From Moesziomyces globuligerus (taxonomy: Eukaryota; Basidiomycota; Ustilaginomycetes; Ustilaginales; Ustilaginaceae): a stretch of DNA of 64,000 nucleotides. The stretch lies in NCBI GenBank assembly GCA_030849465.1, contig JARVLF010000006.1:1364001-1428000 (forward strand), given 5' to 3'. Under the pieces are notes generated by a model. The model was not told where the DNA came from. It made no database searches and worked only from the letters and a program-made list of their open reading frames with translations. Positions 29,724 through 40,610 of this stretch are shown here, in pieces (position 1 is the first letter of the stretch; each line of letters opens with the position of its first letter). The translations under genes were made by a program, and so were the position numbers.

Positions 29724-31350
29724 CTAGCCAGGCCGCGGCCAGACGGTGCCGTCGCCGCGATCGTACTCGGGGCCCGGGTATTCGTAGTGTGGCTTCTCCT
29801 CGTCCGAGTCCTGTTGCAATCCCCGCATTCCCAAAAGGCCAAATCCACAACGTCAGCCGAATCCACCTCGGCGCGCCCAAAGCGCGCACAACAAGGTCGA
29901 GGCATGAAATCAATATGCGAGCGGAGCATCGGTCCAAGCTGCCGCCACCCCCGCCTGGTGACGCAGCAGCAAGCTCAACCTCACGCCCCGCCCTTCTCCG
30001 CCTCTGTGCGCTTTTGTGGGGTAACGAGCTTGGAAGACGACTACTTACGGGATCGATGATCTGGCCGTCGCCTTCGTACTCCTCGTCCATCGGTCGCGAC
30101 AGATCTTCCGTCGACCGCGTCGCTGATTTCGCCGTTTTGGCCGCTTTTGCCGTTCGGTCCGTCGACTTGCCGCCCACCTTCATATCCTTCACGAGCCGCG
30201 CCAGCTGCTCCTTCTTGCTCGTCTCGCGCTTCGCATCCCGCTCCTTGGCCAGCCTCTCCAGCTGCGGCCGGTAGTCGTCTAGGTACTCTTGGCGCGCCTC
30301 TTGCACCGCCGTCAAAAACTCGTCCATCCCCTCGCCCGTCACGGACGAAACTCCAACAGCCTGGTTCCCCCGGAAAGCATGCGCAGCCACGTCAGTATCA
30401 TCCTTGCTTGCCTTCGCTTGCGAAAAGCGGCGTGAGAAACTTACCCGGAGGTTCTTGTAGAACTCGTCGAGCACCAGGCTCATGCTGTTCATGAGGCTAT
30501 TCATGTATCCTTGGCTGCCCTCGGTGTCTAGGTCCCTGTTGGCCGAGCTGAGGCCGTGCTGCGTCACCGTCGCCGAGGGATCGGTCGCGTTGCCTGCGGC
30601 CAGCGCCTCCTGGAACTTTTCGAAGTCCTGCATCCACTCGAGCGCAAACTGGTGCGACTGCGCGTCCGTCTTGTTGAAGACGAGCACGAAGGGCAGCTTG
30701 GTCTTGTACAGGATGCTGCACGCGTACAGCATGTTGCTCATGAACGTCGCCGGCGCCGTCGTCCTGGGCGTGTCGATGATGTACGCCACCACGGTGGGCA
30801 TCGAGCTGGCCAGCGCATCCGTCACGATCGAGCCCGATGCCGACCAGGTGAAGATCTCGATCTGGCCGGGCGTATCGAGCACAATGTGGTCCACCTCGTG
30901 CGCGCGCTTCTCGAGAATGTTGAGCACCTGGTCGAACTTGGTGGTGAAGAGGTTGAGCGCGGTGAGGATGCCGCCGTTCGGACCGAGGTTGTACTGCTCC
31001 ATCACGCGCGCGTAGTCGACCGTGTCGCGGATGTCGACGTTGGGCTCGTAGCCCAGCGTGCCCACCGCCGGGTCGAGGTTGACCATGTACGGCGCCGTAG
31101 TTTGCGAGGCGGAGGAGGCAGAGGAGCCTGCAGTCGACTGCGCCTGAGCATCCTGCTGTTCCTGCGCCTTTTCGTGCAGATGATCGTGCAGGCTGGCGGT
31201 GAAGGTCGACTTGCCCGAGCCTGCCATGCCGATCACGATGATCGAGCTCGCACGCGGGATCTCCGGAAGCAGCTGCAAGTGCGTAGCAGCGCTGGCGGGC
31301 GCAGGCGGCACATCCGCCGATGGCGCCTTGGGCGTCGTTGCAGATGCCAT
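29724..31350 (-). CDS. NPA3: GPN-loop GTPase 1 (Npa3), RNA polymerase II assembly/import factor
   Basis: Three exons (31350-30445, 30360-30049, 29810-29724), all phase 0, giving 434 residues. The P-loop GMAGSGKST sits at about 41-49. Later motifs are [14 protein letters not shown], the signature GPN loop ([16 protein letters not shown]), DTPGQIEIF (G3) and FNKTDAQ (G4). GPN1 acts in the cytoplasm to assemble RNA polymerase II and move it into the nucleus, usually with GPN3. The short last exon encodes an acidic, aromatic tail ([16 protein letters not shown]) and would be missed if intron 2 were read through. Intron 1 (84 bp) has no in-frame stop and is a multiple of three. The start at 31350 is the ATG just before the Ala/Pro leader. 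Confident. Confidence 0.93.
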
Positions 31351-32194
31351 GACGAACCGCGCTGAACGTTGTTGACGGTGTTGGTAGAGAGCAAGCGCAA
31401 GGCAAACGAAGATGCCGAGCCGCAAAGCTCAGTCCCGCTTCGACGCCGCAAAAGCGCGGAAGACGGAGATGGGTGAGCGGAGGACGCTTCGAGCGTCGAC
31501 GAAAAAAATTCCGCCGCAGAGCAAGTGGAGCAATTTCGCTTTGCTTTCTGGTCTGTAGTTCTCTCGTTCTAACACTCTGGTTGATTTTCTTCACACTGCG
31601 CTGTGCTGCCGAAGCGAGCGAGCCAGAAGGAAGGAAGCAAGGAAGGAATGGCCAAAACGACGGTCGGAATCAAAGGGGTCCGCACTGAGACAAATCTGTC
31701 CAATTTGGCTGCGCAGCGCAGCGCAGTCAATTTGTGATTCCGAGCTTGAACCCGCACCGCACGGCCATGCGCACTACTGCACTTTCAACAACTGCGCCTC
31801 ATCCTCCTCTCCATTCGCTGCGCCTATCCTCAAGCTCATCAACTCTCTCCCTCTCTCTCTTTGCCTTTCTCTTCAGCATTTTATACCCGCTCGCAGTTCC
31901 GCAACCTTGGCAGCAACCCGCTCTGCATCCCGCACGCACTCCTCTCTGCACACATACCCATCCAACTGCACTACCACCATCCGCCCCAGACAGCTTCCCG
32001 CAATAGCCGCCATCCACATCGCTCGTGCTTGGGCATCACCTCTTCTACAAAGAAGAACTCCATCTACAAAACGCGCCGGGGCACTCTCTGGTAGAGCCCG
32101 CTCTGTCGCTGCTCCATCTCGTTGCGCGCTACTGTTTTGCAACGGCAGCTTGTTCGCTGTGCTCTGGCGTCGTCTTGACGCATTCCATTGAACC
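31351..32194. promoter_or_regulatory. Divergent promoter between GPN1 and the SUN-domain gene
   Basis: 844 bp. The SUN-gene side is pyrimidine-rich and has a TTTTATACCC element near 31880, about 315 bp from its ATG. No other gene supported. Confidence 0.5.
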
Positions 32195-34576
32195 ATGCCG
32201 CCCCGCAGTGCAGCTCGCGGCGCACCGCGGCGGTCGCCCCGCATCAGCGGTCGTTCCGAGACGCCCGACGCTCGCAACTCGGCCGCCCCAGTCACGCCTC
32301 GCAGAGGCCTGTCGCCTGAAATGATCGAGCATCTGACGCCTCCCGCCCTCAACTTCCAAGCTCGCAGGCCACTGCCCAATCTCAACGCACTCGGGGGCGC
32401 ATCCGTCAGCGCATCCATCAAGCAAGAGGACGCTTCCGTCAGCTACTACGTCCGCGAGCCTTCCAACCACACCACGACCACCAGCCCCGCTCCTTACCAA
32501 TCCTCCTTGCTCCGCGGCGACCAGAGGGCTTTCAACGACCCGCGCGACGTCAGCCAAAGCGCCTCCTTCTCCATCTTCTCCAGTGGCAGCAGCGACCTCA
32601 CCGACTACCAGCAGGAAGAGCGCGAGATGGCTCGTCTCCAGGCCAACGGCAGCCGCAGCCACGCACCCGCGCCCGTCGAGCCGGCTCCCGCCAACACACG
32701 CAGAGTCTCTGGCCAGCGCAGGCCACGCACCTCGCTCGACGACAGGCCCTATCGACCTGGCAGCGATGACGACGAAGATGACGACGATATCGGCTCTCCC
32801 GCCAGGCGCAGGCGTAGGGGTCGGCACTCCAACTCCAATCTCTCGGCCTGGGACCAGGGCCGTATCGACAACGTGCGATGGAAGAACGGCACCTCCAAGA
32901 GGGGCGGTCGTGGTCGCTCCAGTCTCAACTCTCAGTCGCTCGAACGCGATCCGCAACATGACGACGACAGCGGCTCCGAGAACGCAGACGATGACGATGG
33001 CGGCGCTGCCAGCGGCAAAGAGACGCGCTTCGACGGTGCTTCGGACGCTGAGCTGGACGAGCCCCCGGTCACAGTCGCTGAAGACGAAATTCTGGCAGAC
33101 AAGCGCGCCGAAGTGCCTCGCGCTCAAACCAAGCAGCGGGAGGGATCCTCCCTTCTCGCCCGACTTGTGACGGGCCTCTTCAGACTGGTGGAGCGCGTGC
33201 TCTGGACGCTGCTCAGCACATTGCTCTGGATCCCCACCGTCATTGTCCGCAAAGTGTGGCGTACTGTTGCGGCGACACCCTGGAAGGACCTCTTGAGGTC
33301 ACTCAGCGCGATGCTCGCGCTGGGTCTGGCATGCTACGTGGCGTTCAGCGGGGGCAATGCGGGAGGTTTCAGGACCATCTCTTCGGGCCTGCCTTCGCTG
33401 CCGTCGTCCTTGCCTCTGGCCAATCCTTCCACCGGCTCGAATCTGGATTGGGAGAACAAGCGGCTGCGTGCGGACGTGCAGCGGCTCTCCGCCCGGCTGG
33501 ACGAACTGTCTGCGTCGATCGAGACACAGATCTCGGTGCGACTTGCGGCGGCCTCGACCAAAATCCAGGCGGATGCCGAGGCGCGCAAAGACGCCGAGCT
33601 GTCGCGACTGACGGCGACGACCAAGCGACAGGTCTCGCGGCTGGCGCAGGACGAGCTGCGCACGATCCAGGAGACCGTGTCCAACAACGTCGAGACGATG
33701 CTGCGCGATCTGGATCGCAAGATGGACGGTCAGCTCAAGCGGCGTGCGGACGATACCGAGGGGCGATTCTTCGCGCAGCTCGAGCGCGAGGTGGGCCGGA
33801 TCGCCAAGTATGCCAACGACGAGGTGAATGCGAGGCTCGCTCAGTCGTTCGACCAAACGTTCCTCAGCGAGCTCATCGAGCAGAGGCTCGAGCGGTATTC
33901 GCGCGACCGCACCGGTCGTGTCGACTGGGCGGCGGTGACGAGTGGTGCCTGGGTAGGCGAGGAGGGCACGGTGCATCGAGGGTTCAGGTACAACAGCATC
34001 TGGAACCTCAAGACGTATCTGGCGCAGGGGAGGAAGGTGGCGATCGGCGAGCCGGTGAGAGCCATCACGCCCGGGGCTGGGCTGGGCGTGGACAATTGCT
34101 GGATGACGGGCTGGAACTCGTTCATCCACGTCAACCTCGCGCAGCCCAAGGTGGTCGACGAGCTGGTGCTCGAGCATCCGCTGCCCGGGATGGCGCGTAC
34201 GGCTCCTCGCCGCGTGCTGGTGTGGGCGCAGGTGGACGAGTCCGACCGAGAGTACTACCGACAGTACCGCACCAAGCTCGCCGCGACGACGCACGAGTAT
34301 CTGGCGCAGGTGCTGCCTGAGCCGTTCCTAGGCGCGGTTCCCGCCGAGTATCGGGACGAAGCGCCGTTGCTGCTGGCGTGGTTCGAGTTCAGAGCTGACG
34401 GCAACACGCTGCAGACCTTCAACCTCACCGATGAGGCCAAGGCGTACCCCTACGGCGTAGAGGCCGTCAGATGGCAGTTTGTAGACGGCTGGGGCCGTGC
34501 ACCGCCCCTATGCATCCACAGGCTGCGCGTGCATGGCTCCGATTGGCTCGTCTTTGGCCAGTCCCAGACCGAGTAG
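32195..34576 (+). CDS. SAD1: SUN-domain inner nuclear membrane protein (Sad1-like)
   Basis: 793 residues, intronless. The N-terminal 310 residues are nucleoplasmic-type: basic, Ser-rich, with acidic runs (DDDEDDDD, about 190-198). Hydrophobic helices at about 322-352 and 367-385 give the membrane anchor, followed by a coiled coil (about 420-545) and a C-terminal SUN domain from about residue 570 (AAVTSGAWV; DNCWMTGWNSFIHVNLAQP; YPYGVEAVRWQFVDGWGRAP). SUN proteins span the perinuclear space with KASH partners to form LINC complexes, tethering spindle pole bodies and telomeres. The last part of the domain holds the expected G-rich and aromatic residues. No KASH gene is visible nearby. Family confident; the symbol follows fission yeast usage. 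Confidence 0.9.
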   Translation: MPPRSAARGAPRRSPRISGRSETPDARNSAAPVTPRRGLSPEMIEHLTPPALNFQARRPLPNLNALGGASVSASIKQEDASVSYYVREPSNHTTTTSPAPYQSSLLRGDQRAFNDPRDVSQSASFSIFSSGSSDLTDYQQEEREMARLQANGSRSHAPAPVEPAPANTRRVSGQRRPRTSLDDRPYRPGSDDDEDDDDIGSPARRRRRGRHSNSNLSAWDQGRIDNVRWKNGTSKRGGRGRSSLNSQSLERDPQHDDDSGSENADDDDGGAASGKETRFDGASDAELDEPPVTVAEDEILADKRAEVPRAQTKQREGSSLLARLVTGLFRLVERVLWTLLSTLLWIPTVIVRKVWRTVAATPWKDLLRSLSAMLALGLACYVAFSGGNAGGFRTISSGLPSLPSSLPLANPSTGSNLDWENKRLRADVQRLSARLDELSASIETQISVRLAAASTKIQADAEARKDAELSRLTATTKRQVSRLAQDELRTIQETVSNNVETMLRDLDRKMDGQLKRRADDTEGRFFAQLEREVGRIAKYANDEVNARLAQSFDQTFLSELIEQRLERYSRDRTGRVDWAAVTSGAWVGEEGTVHRGFRYNSIWNLKTYLAQGRKVAIGEPVRAITPGAGLGVDNCWMTGWNSFIHVNLAQPKVVDELVLEHPLPGMARTAPRRVLVWAQVDESDREYYRQYRTKLAATTHEYLAQVLPEPFLGAVPAEYRDEAPLLLAWFEFRADGNTLQTFNLTDEAKAYPYGVEAVRWQFVDGWGRAPPLCIHRLRVHGSDWLVFGQSQTE

Positions 34577-34774
34577 ACTCGGACCTTGTCGACCGCACAC
34601 ACACGTGCTCGATCCTGACATGGAGCACCTCGTGTGCTCGATCGACTTGCAACTCGACTTTTGCGCACGACAAGAGAGAATTCGGGAGATCAATTTACGG
34701 TGTATGAGGGGGAAGATGAAGTGGAAGAAGGGATGAGACAAAGGGGAGGAGGAGACGACGGATGGGGTGGAAAT

Positions 34775-36118
34775 TTAGAGGACCTCGTCGGCGTAAGGGA
34801 GGGCGTGGACGTCGCCGACGGCGACGGTGGTTGGCTTGGACTTGAGGAGTTTTTCGGCGACCTTTGCGAGCGAGGCGGGCTTGACGGCCTCGAGGTCAGC
34901 AAAGGCCTGCTCGAGGGTGGCTACGTTGCCGGCCTCGAGGAGTTGGGCCGAGACGAGTTCGTGGGCGGCGGTGCGGTTCTCGAGCACGGTGGCGCGTTCG
35001 AACTTGGCCCTGGCCACAGCAGCCTGGATGGTCTCGTCCTTGAGACCGCCAGCGACGTTCTTGAGCGCCTGTGCGACCTTGGCAGCCGCCTGCTGGACCG
35101 AAGCCGAAGGTGCCGAGACGTGTGCGCCAAACACGCCCGAGTCGGAAAAGTTGAGGTTAAACGCAGCCGCCTTGGCGCCGGGAACGGCCTCGGCGATCTG
35201 CGAGAGGGGCGAGACGCCGTGGCTCCACTTGACCGACGATTCGCCGCCGAGGAGGGCACGCAGGACGGCGAGGTTGGCCGAGGCGGTGGCATCGTTGTGG
35301 CCTGCGCCCTCGAAGCCGATGAAAAAGTGGCCGTGAGCGGCGCGGGTGTTTTCGGCGCCGTGCGGGGCGGCGAAGGCTACGCGCTGCTCGCCGCCAAAGT
35401 ACTTGGCGGGGGTGGTGGAGACGGAGGCGGTGGCGGCGACGTCGGCAAAGTGGGCCTCGACGAGCTGCTGGAGCTTGGCCGACTCGATGCCCGAGCCGAG
35501 GACGGCGATGTTGTTCTTGGCGAACGCGGCGTGGGCAAAGTCGACGGTCTGACGGTGGGTGACGGGCGAGGCGGGAGAGGCGAAGAGCGAGTGACCGAGG
35601 CTACGTTGACGGTAGGCGGTCTGGAGGAGGCTGTCGTAGCCGAGCACGGCGGGGTTGGACTGGGCCTGCGCATGCTCGGCCTGGACCTGGGGGAGGACCT
35701 CCTCGTTGAACTCGTGCGCGGCGAACTTGGACTTGGCGATGACGTCGCCGAGGACCTCGACGAAGAAGTCCTCGTCGCCGCGGAGGAACTCGGCGGTGAG
35801 GAGGAGGTGCTCCTTGGTGAGCGCGGTGGAGAGGAGACCGCCGTAGAACTCGGCCTCGCGGACGAGGCGGAGCGCCGAACGCTTCTGGTTCGACTTGAAG
35901 AGGTAGTTCTTGAGCACGTGCGCCACACCGGGCACGTTCTCGTAGCGCGAGCCAGCCTTGATGGCGACGGTGACGCTCGAGGTGAGCGCACCATCGTCGG
36001 CGGCCGCCGTGGCGACGCCGCCGGCGTTGGCGGTGGTGAAGGAGCGCTGCGCAACGTGCTGGTTGGCAGCAGTTCGGAGCGCGCTGCGAACGGGCGCGGC
36101 GGATCGGGCGAACGACAT
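34775..36118 (-). CDS. QCR2: Cytochrome bc1 complex core protein 2
   Basis: 447 residues, intronless. An M16-peptidase-fold subunit of respiratory complex III in the mitochondrial inner membrane. The first 25-30 residues (MSFARSAAPVRSALRTAANQ) look like a mitochondrial presequence. Two M16-like halves follow. The zinc motif HxxEH is absent (the position reads VAHVLKNYLFKSN), as expected for a structural core protein rather than an active processing peptidase. Other family segments: SALRLVREAEFYGGLLSTAL, AALNFSD-like AAFNLNFSDSGVFG, and ALLGGESSVKWSHG. The start at 36118 is chosen for the presequence; the frame stays open upstream without similarity. Confident. Confidence 0.92.
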   Translation of the reverse strand: MSFARSAAPVRSALRTAANQHVAQRSFTTANAGGVATAAADDGALTSSVTVAIKAGSRYENVPGVAHVLKNYLFKSNQKRSALRLVREAEFYGGLLSTALTKEHLLLTAEFLRGDEDFFVEVLGDVIAKSKFAAHEFNEEVLPQVQAEHAQAQSNPAVLGYDSLLQTAYRQRSLGHSLFASPASPVTHRQTVDFAHAAFAKNNIAVLGSGIESAKLQQLVEAHFADVAATASVSTTPAKYFGGEQRVAFAAPHGAENTRAAHGHFFIGFEGAGHNDATASANLAVLRALLGGESSVKWSHGVSPLSQIAEAVPGAKAAAFNLNFSDSGVFGAHVSAPSASVQQAAAKVAQALKNVAGGLKDETIQAAVARAKFERATVLENRTAAHELVSAQLLEAGNVATLEQAFADLEAVKPASLAKVAEKLLKSKPTTVAVGDVHALPYADEVL

Positions 36119-37523
36119 GTCGAATATGCCTCGTAGAGAAGGTGGAGAGGAGGGAGGGAGGAGGAGAAGGATGGATAAAGGTGGGTGCGGAGGAAAGGAA
36201 GAATGATGGCGAGCAAGCCGTCTCGACGCCGTCTCGGTGCCGTTTGAGGTTGGAAGATTGGCTGGCGCCAGCCTGCTCTCGTTGGATACAGTAGACGACG
36301 GAGGGTCACTGGCAGCCAGGCAGCCAGCCGGGCCTTCGCCTTGCTCTCGCTCAACACACGCCGTTGCCAAAGCCTGCAATTCCAGCGCACACCGCCCGCT
36401 CCGCACACTGGCCTTCCCTAGTCAGCCTCGCTCTCGACCGATACGATACTGTAACTCGAATTGCAGCCAGCGCTGGAGGGTGCGGCTGGCTTCCTGAAGC
36501 TGCTTCTTCTGAGCGGGCTGCCATTTCAAAGCGACTGGCGCAATTTGAATCAGTCAGGCTCGCTGCCGTTTGCTACTGTATTGGAGCTTTTGGCCTCGCT
36601 GCGAATTTGACGCGATTTTTCTAATCCGATCACGGAACCGTTCCAGCCCGACCCAACGAGGCGCCTTTTCAAGCTTTGGTCTCCGCGTTTGCCCATCCCG
36701 ATGAGGCCCGTACGAGAAAAGTCGAAAAGCTAGCTTGCTGTGGCTCACGTAGGCCTAACATATCTTCCGCGCAACGCCGCTATCAAGCTGCATTTGCCAC
36801 ACATCACCATGCTTCTCGCACTCGCCAAGTCGTTTTCCGTATGCTAGAGCATGTTTGTACATCCGGACCTCGTTTGGACACGCTCTAGATCAATCGACTG
36901 CCGTCCTGCAGGAACCTATCGGGAGCCCCTTTCTCCCTCAGACTCTTACTCCCGCGCACTCCTGAGTCTCGCGCGGGGACGCGGCCATACGAGCCATGGA
37001 GAAGCGGCGAAGAGCGAGGACGAGCATTATGCACACATCGACGTCGCGCATGCGAGATGCAGTTGAGCTGCCTCGGCACTCGCGAGCCGGCCAAATCACA
37101 TCGAGCACTGTGCTGTAACTTATTCCGGAAAATGCGCGATTTCGAACCGCTGCCACCAGGCCGGAAATTTCTTACGTGAGGCGCAGCAGCCTCGCCGTGT
37201 GTCAATGTAAGGATGCGAGTGTCGCGCGTGTTTGCGTGTAGGATTCGTGCGTGATGAACCCTGACCGAGTCGGCTTGACAACTTCCCGTCAACGCTCCCG
37301 ACGGCCCTCCTCGGTCCGCTCCACCACTTGCTCTCTCTACAGCCTTTTGCGCTCCCCGCCCAGATCACGGAGCTACTTATTCATGCTTCCACGCCGTCCC
37401 TAAATCGCACCCCGACTGCTTCCCGACCCACGCAGCCACGCGCAGTATAACAAGGCTGCTCTCTGCTACCCTCGACCACTGCACATCTGCAGCACCGTCA
37501 CGGCCCTCGGATCCACCATCGCC
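36119..37523. promoter_or_regulatory. Divergent intergenic region between QCR2 and SUR2 (1.4 kb)
   Basis: A TATA-like GTATAACA lies at about 37445-37452, roughly 75 bp before the SUR2 ATG. No coding exon, RNA gene or repeat could be supported in the rest. Confidence 0.5.
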
Positions 37524-38693
37524 ATGACCGCGTTCGCCAACGCCACCGCTACGGCGGCTGGGCTCGACAAGCTCAACCAGACGCCCTTCTACTTCCAGGC
37601 GCAGCCCACCGTCATCCCCGGAATCTCGGACAAGTACCTCTCGCTCGCGCTACCCATCCTCATCTACTGGGTCTCATCGCTCTTCTACCATACGCTCGAC
37701 ACCCTCCAGCTCCCCTTCACAGAGAAGTACCGCCTTCACGAGTCCGAGGAGGTCACCAAGCGCAACCGCGTCAGCGTCCCGCGCGTCATCACCATGGTCG
37801 TCGTCCAGCAGCTCATCCAGACCGTCTTTGGTCTTCTGCTGCTCGATGACGATGCCGTCGGTCTCAAGCAGACCTTTGCAGACCATCCGGCCAGCATCAT
37901 CAACATCGCAAACTTCCTCCGCTCCACCACCGCCACGCTCGTCGGTCCCGCCTGGCAGTCCACCGTGAGCAAGCTCCTGTTCGGAAGCCAGGATGCTCTT
38001 TCCGCCGCCTGGTGGCTCTACTGGTGGGGCATCCCCACCGCCCAGTTCTGGTTCGCCTTCTTCGTCATGGATGCGTGGCAGTACACGCTCCACCGCCTAT
38101 TCCACGAGAGCCGCTTCCTCTACCGCCACTTCCACTCGCACCACCACCGCCTCTACGTGCCCTACGCCTTTGGTGCGCTCTACAACCACCCCGTCGAGGG
38201 CCTGCTGCTCGACTCGGCGGGTGCGGCTCTCTCGCATGCGGCGTCGCTCATGACCGTGCGTCAGGGCATCCTCCTCTTCACCTTCTCCACCGCCAAGACC
38301 GTCGGCGACCACGGCGGATACGCCTTCCCCTGGTACCTCGATCCCTTCCACCTCATCTTCCCCAACTGCGCAGAGTACCACGACGTCCACCACCAGATGA
38401 CCGGCCTGCGCTACAACTACTCGCAGCCCTTCTTTGTCCACTTTGACGTCCTCTTCGGCACCCGCATCTCGGCGGACAAGTTCCAGAAGATGAAGAAGCT
38501 CGCCGAAGCCAAACGCGCCGCCGAGAAAGAGCAGGCGCTGACAAGTGCCGACAACAAGACCAACGGTGCGGCGCTCCACGAGAATCTCAACGGCAAGGAC
38601 GCTTCTCCAGCCGAGATCGTAGCTAAGACCAGCGACCCCTTGACGACCACCGACAAGCAGTCGTACGCCGCCAAGGCTGGATCTTCGACATAG
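37524..38693 (+). CDS. SUR2: Sphinganine C4-hydroxylase (phytosphingosine synthesis)
   Basis: 389 residues, intronless. A di-iron membrane enzyme of the ER that hydroxylates C4 of dihydrosphingosine or dihydroceramide. The three His boxes are visible: HRLFH, HSHHH and HDVHH, in the contexts DAWQYTLHRLFHES, RHFHSHHHRLYVPYAFGALY and CAEYHDVHHQMTGLRYN. Several hydrophobic segments precede and separate them (YLSLALPILIYWVSSLFY; VITMVVVQQLIQTVFGLLLL). Conserved DHGGYAFPWY and QPFFVHFDVLFGTR are present. The C-terminal 70 residues are a charged, unconserved tail. The start at 37524 follows a leader with a TATA-like element. Confident. Confidence 0.94.
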   Translation: MTAFANATATAAGLDKLNQTPFYFQAQPTVIPGISDKYLSLALPILIYWVSSLFYHTLDTLQLPFTEKYRLHESEEVTKRNRVSVPRVITMVVVQQLIQTVFGLLLLDDDAVGLKQTFADHPASIINIANFLRSTTATLVGPAWQSTVSKLLFGSQDALSAAWWLYWWGIPTAQFWFAFFVMDAWQYTLHRLFHESRFLYRHFHSHHHRLYVPYAFGALYNHPVEGLLLDSAGAALSHAASLMTVRQGILLFTFSTAKTVGDHGGYAFPWYLDPFHLIFPNCAEYHDVHHQMTGLRYNYSQPFFVHFDVLFGTRISADKFQKMKKLAEAKRAAEKEQALTSADNKTNGAALHENLNGKDASPAEIVAKTSDPLTTTDKQSYAAKAGSST

Positions 38694-39317
38694 CAGCGAT
38701 CCGAGCTCATGCTCCGTCCTACGTCGCGTCACGCCCGCTGCCTTCCTTAGCCAGATACCCTCTCGACCCGATCTGAGACCCGGCTGCCCTGTAATCTGCA
38801 ATGTACTCTGCATATGTCTCGGGATCATACGTGTGCAATGCGGGCGGTTGCATTCACACAAGTTTTTTCCCAGGATCGTGAGCCGGGATGTGCTTGGATC
38901 GACAGGGCCGGGTTCACAGGAAGATCTGATCAAAGAGGTCTTGCCAGCTCATTCGACTGCGCCTCGACATCGTGAGCAAAGGAAGCCGCACGGTGTGGTG
39001 CATCGCCACCAGAGCCGGAACCTTGAGGCGGCATCCACACAGCCAGAGTCGACACTGGCTGAAGATCAATCCATCGTGTTGGCTGGCCGCCGGAATTTCG
39101 ACAGATTCGCCAGGGTCTCAGAGCGGCGGAACTGGCGCCGAGCGTGCGCCTCCGCGGGCCAGAAAGCGACTCAGCCAGGCTCGCTTGGAGAGCAACTTGA
39201 GCATTTTCAGCCGCGGCCGCTCTCGAGCCAGGTTCAAAGCTGAGCCTTGCATTTCCTCTCGTTGGACTCCTCTCCTCGCACCTTCCTCCGTCACCAGAAC
39301 AGCAGCAGCGAATCACC
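38694..39317. other. Intergenic between SUR2 and the SDS22-like gene
   Basis: 624 bp: SUR2 3'UTR and terminator, then the promoter of the next gene. No further gene seen. Confidence 0.5.
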
Positions 39318-40610
39318 ATGGCGGACTCTTCGATATCTCAGCCCGGTCGTCCGGAGCAGGCGCATTCCGGCACAAGTAACGGCATCGGCGCCTCGATCCA
39401 GACTGTCGCTGCAGACTCGTCGGCGAGCGCGCGCGCGTCCAATGGCAAGCCCACCGCCGGCGACGACTCGGATTCGGACGCGGAGGATGCGGCCGGTGCT
39501 GCCGACGACTACGAGGAGGACCCGCAGACTGAGGATGAGGCGGGTCCTTCGAGCGCAGCGGATCAGCCCGAGCCGGCCAACAACGGCATCACGCGCGGCA
39601 TTGTGCAGTACGGCTCGGTGCGGGTGGACCACAGCGGCGCGCCCAATGGCCAGGTGCCTGCACCGCCGACGGAAGAGATTCCGGACGATTCCGAGCTGCT
39701 GCTCAACTATCCCGACGACGAAGAGGTGCTCGATCTGGGTCATTTGCGTTTGACGACGACCAAGCGTCTGGGGCTGGAGCGGTTTGCACGTACGCTCAAG
39801 CGGCTGTGTCTGCGGCAGAACCTGCTCACCAAGATCCGCGCGCGCGACATTGGCATCCTCACCGAGCTCCAGGACCTCGATCTGTACGACAACAGCATCG
39901 ACAAGATCGCCGGCCTCGACGCGCTGACCCAGCTCGAATCGCTCGATCTTTCGTTCAACAACCTCCACCACATTGCCAACGTCGCGCATCTCGGCCGCTG
40001 CAAGACGATCTACTTTGTGCAGAACAAGATCGCACGCGTCCGTGCCGACGATCTGCAGGGCCCCATCGCTGGCTCGCTCGAATCGCTCGAACTGGGCGGA
40101 AACCGCCTCCGCGCCATCGAGAACATCGGGCATCTGACCAACCTCACCCAGCTCTGGCTCGGCAAGAACAAGATCACCTCGCTCGCCGGATTGCAGACGC
40201 TGACCAACCTGCGTGTGCTCTCGATCCAGTCCAACCGCATCACCAAACTCGAAGGTCTCGAGGAACTCGTCAACCTCGAGGAACTCTACCTCTCGCACAA
40301 CGGCCTCACCCAACTCGAGGGTCTCGACCGCAATCTCAAGCTCACGACGCTCGACATTGGCGCGAACAGGATCGAGAAGATCGAGAATGTCGCGCATCTC
40401 ACCAGGCTCGAGGAGTTTTGGGCCAACGACAACTGCATCGCAGACCTCAACGACATCGATCGACATCTCGGACCCAACTGCATGCCAAACCTCGAAACCG
40501 TCTACCTCGAAGGCAACCCGGCACAGAAGAAGGAGGGTGCCGCGTACAGGAGGAAGCTCAAGCTGCTCCTCCCGCAGATCAAGCAGATCGACGCTAACTT
40601 CATCCGTTGA
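39318..40610 (+). CDS. SDS22: SDS22-like leucine-rich-repeat regulator of protein phosphatase 1
   Basis: 430 residues, intronless. An acidic disordered N-terminus (about 1-125) precedes roughly eleven SDS22-type leucine-rich repeats of 22 residues, for example LQDLDLYDNSIDKIAGLDAL, LESLDLSFNNLHHIANVAHL, LTQLWLGKNKITSLAGLQTL and LEELYLSHNGLTQLEGLDR. An LRR cap near the end reads LETVYLEGNPAQKKEGAAYR and leads to KLLLPQIKQIDANFIR. Sds22/PPP1R7 binds the PP1 catalytic subunit (Glc7) in the nucleus and cytoplasm, steering mitotic dephosphorylation and acting in PP1 biogenesis. Sequence and length match the family. Confident. Confidence 0.94.
   Translation: MADSSISQPGRPEQAHSGTSNGIGASIQTVAADSSASARASNGKPTAGDDSDSDAEDAAGAADDYEEDPQTEDEAGPSSAADQPEPANNGITRGIVQYGSVRVDHSGAPNGQVPAPPTEEIPDDSELLLNYPDDEEVLDLGHLRLTTTKRLGLERFARTLKRLCLRQNLLTKIRARDIGILTELQDLDLYDNSIDKIAGLDALTQLESLDLSFNNLHHIANVAHLGRCKTIYFVQNKIARVRADDLQGPIAGSLESLELGGNRLRAIENIGHLTNLTQLWLGKNKITSLAGLQTLTNLRVLSIQSNRITKLEGLEELVNLEELYLSHNGLTQLEGLDRNLKLTTLDIGANRIEKIENVAHLTRLEEFWANDNCIADLNDIDRHLGPNCMPNLETVYLEGNPAQKKEGAAYRRKLKLLLPQIKQIDANFIR

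Noticed and set aside
37130..37165. tRNA-like B-box (reverse complement of GATTTCGAACC)
   Set aside because: It differs from the consensus at two sites, and I found no A-box, acceptor stem or anticodon loop at the right spacing.
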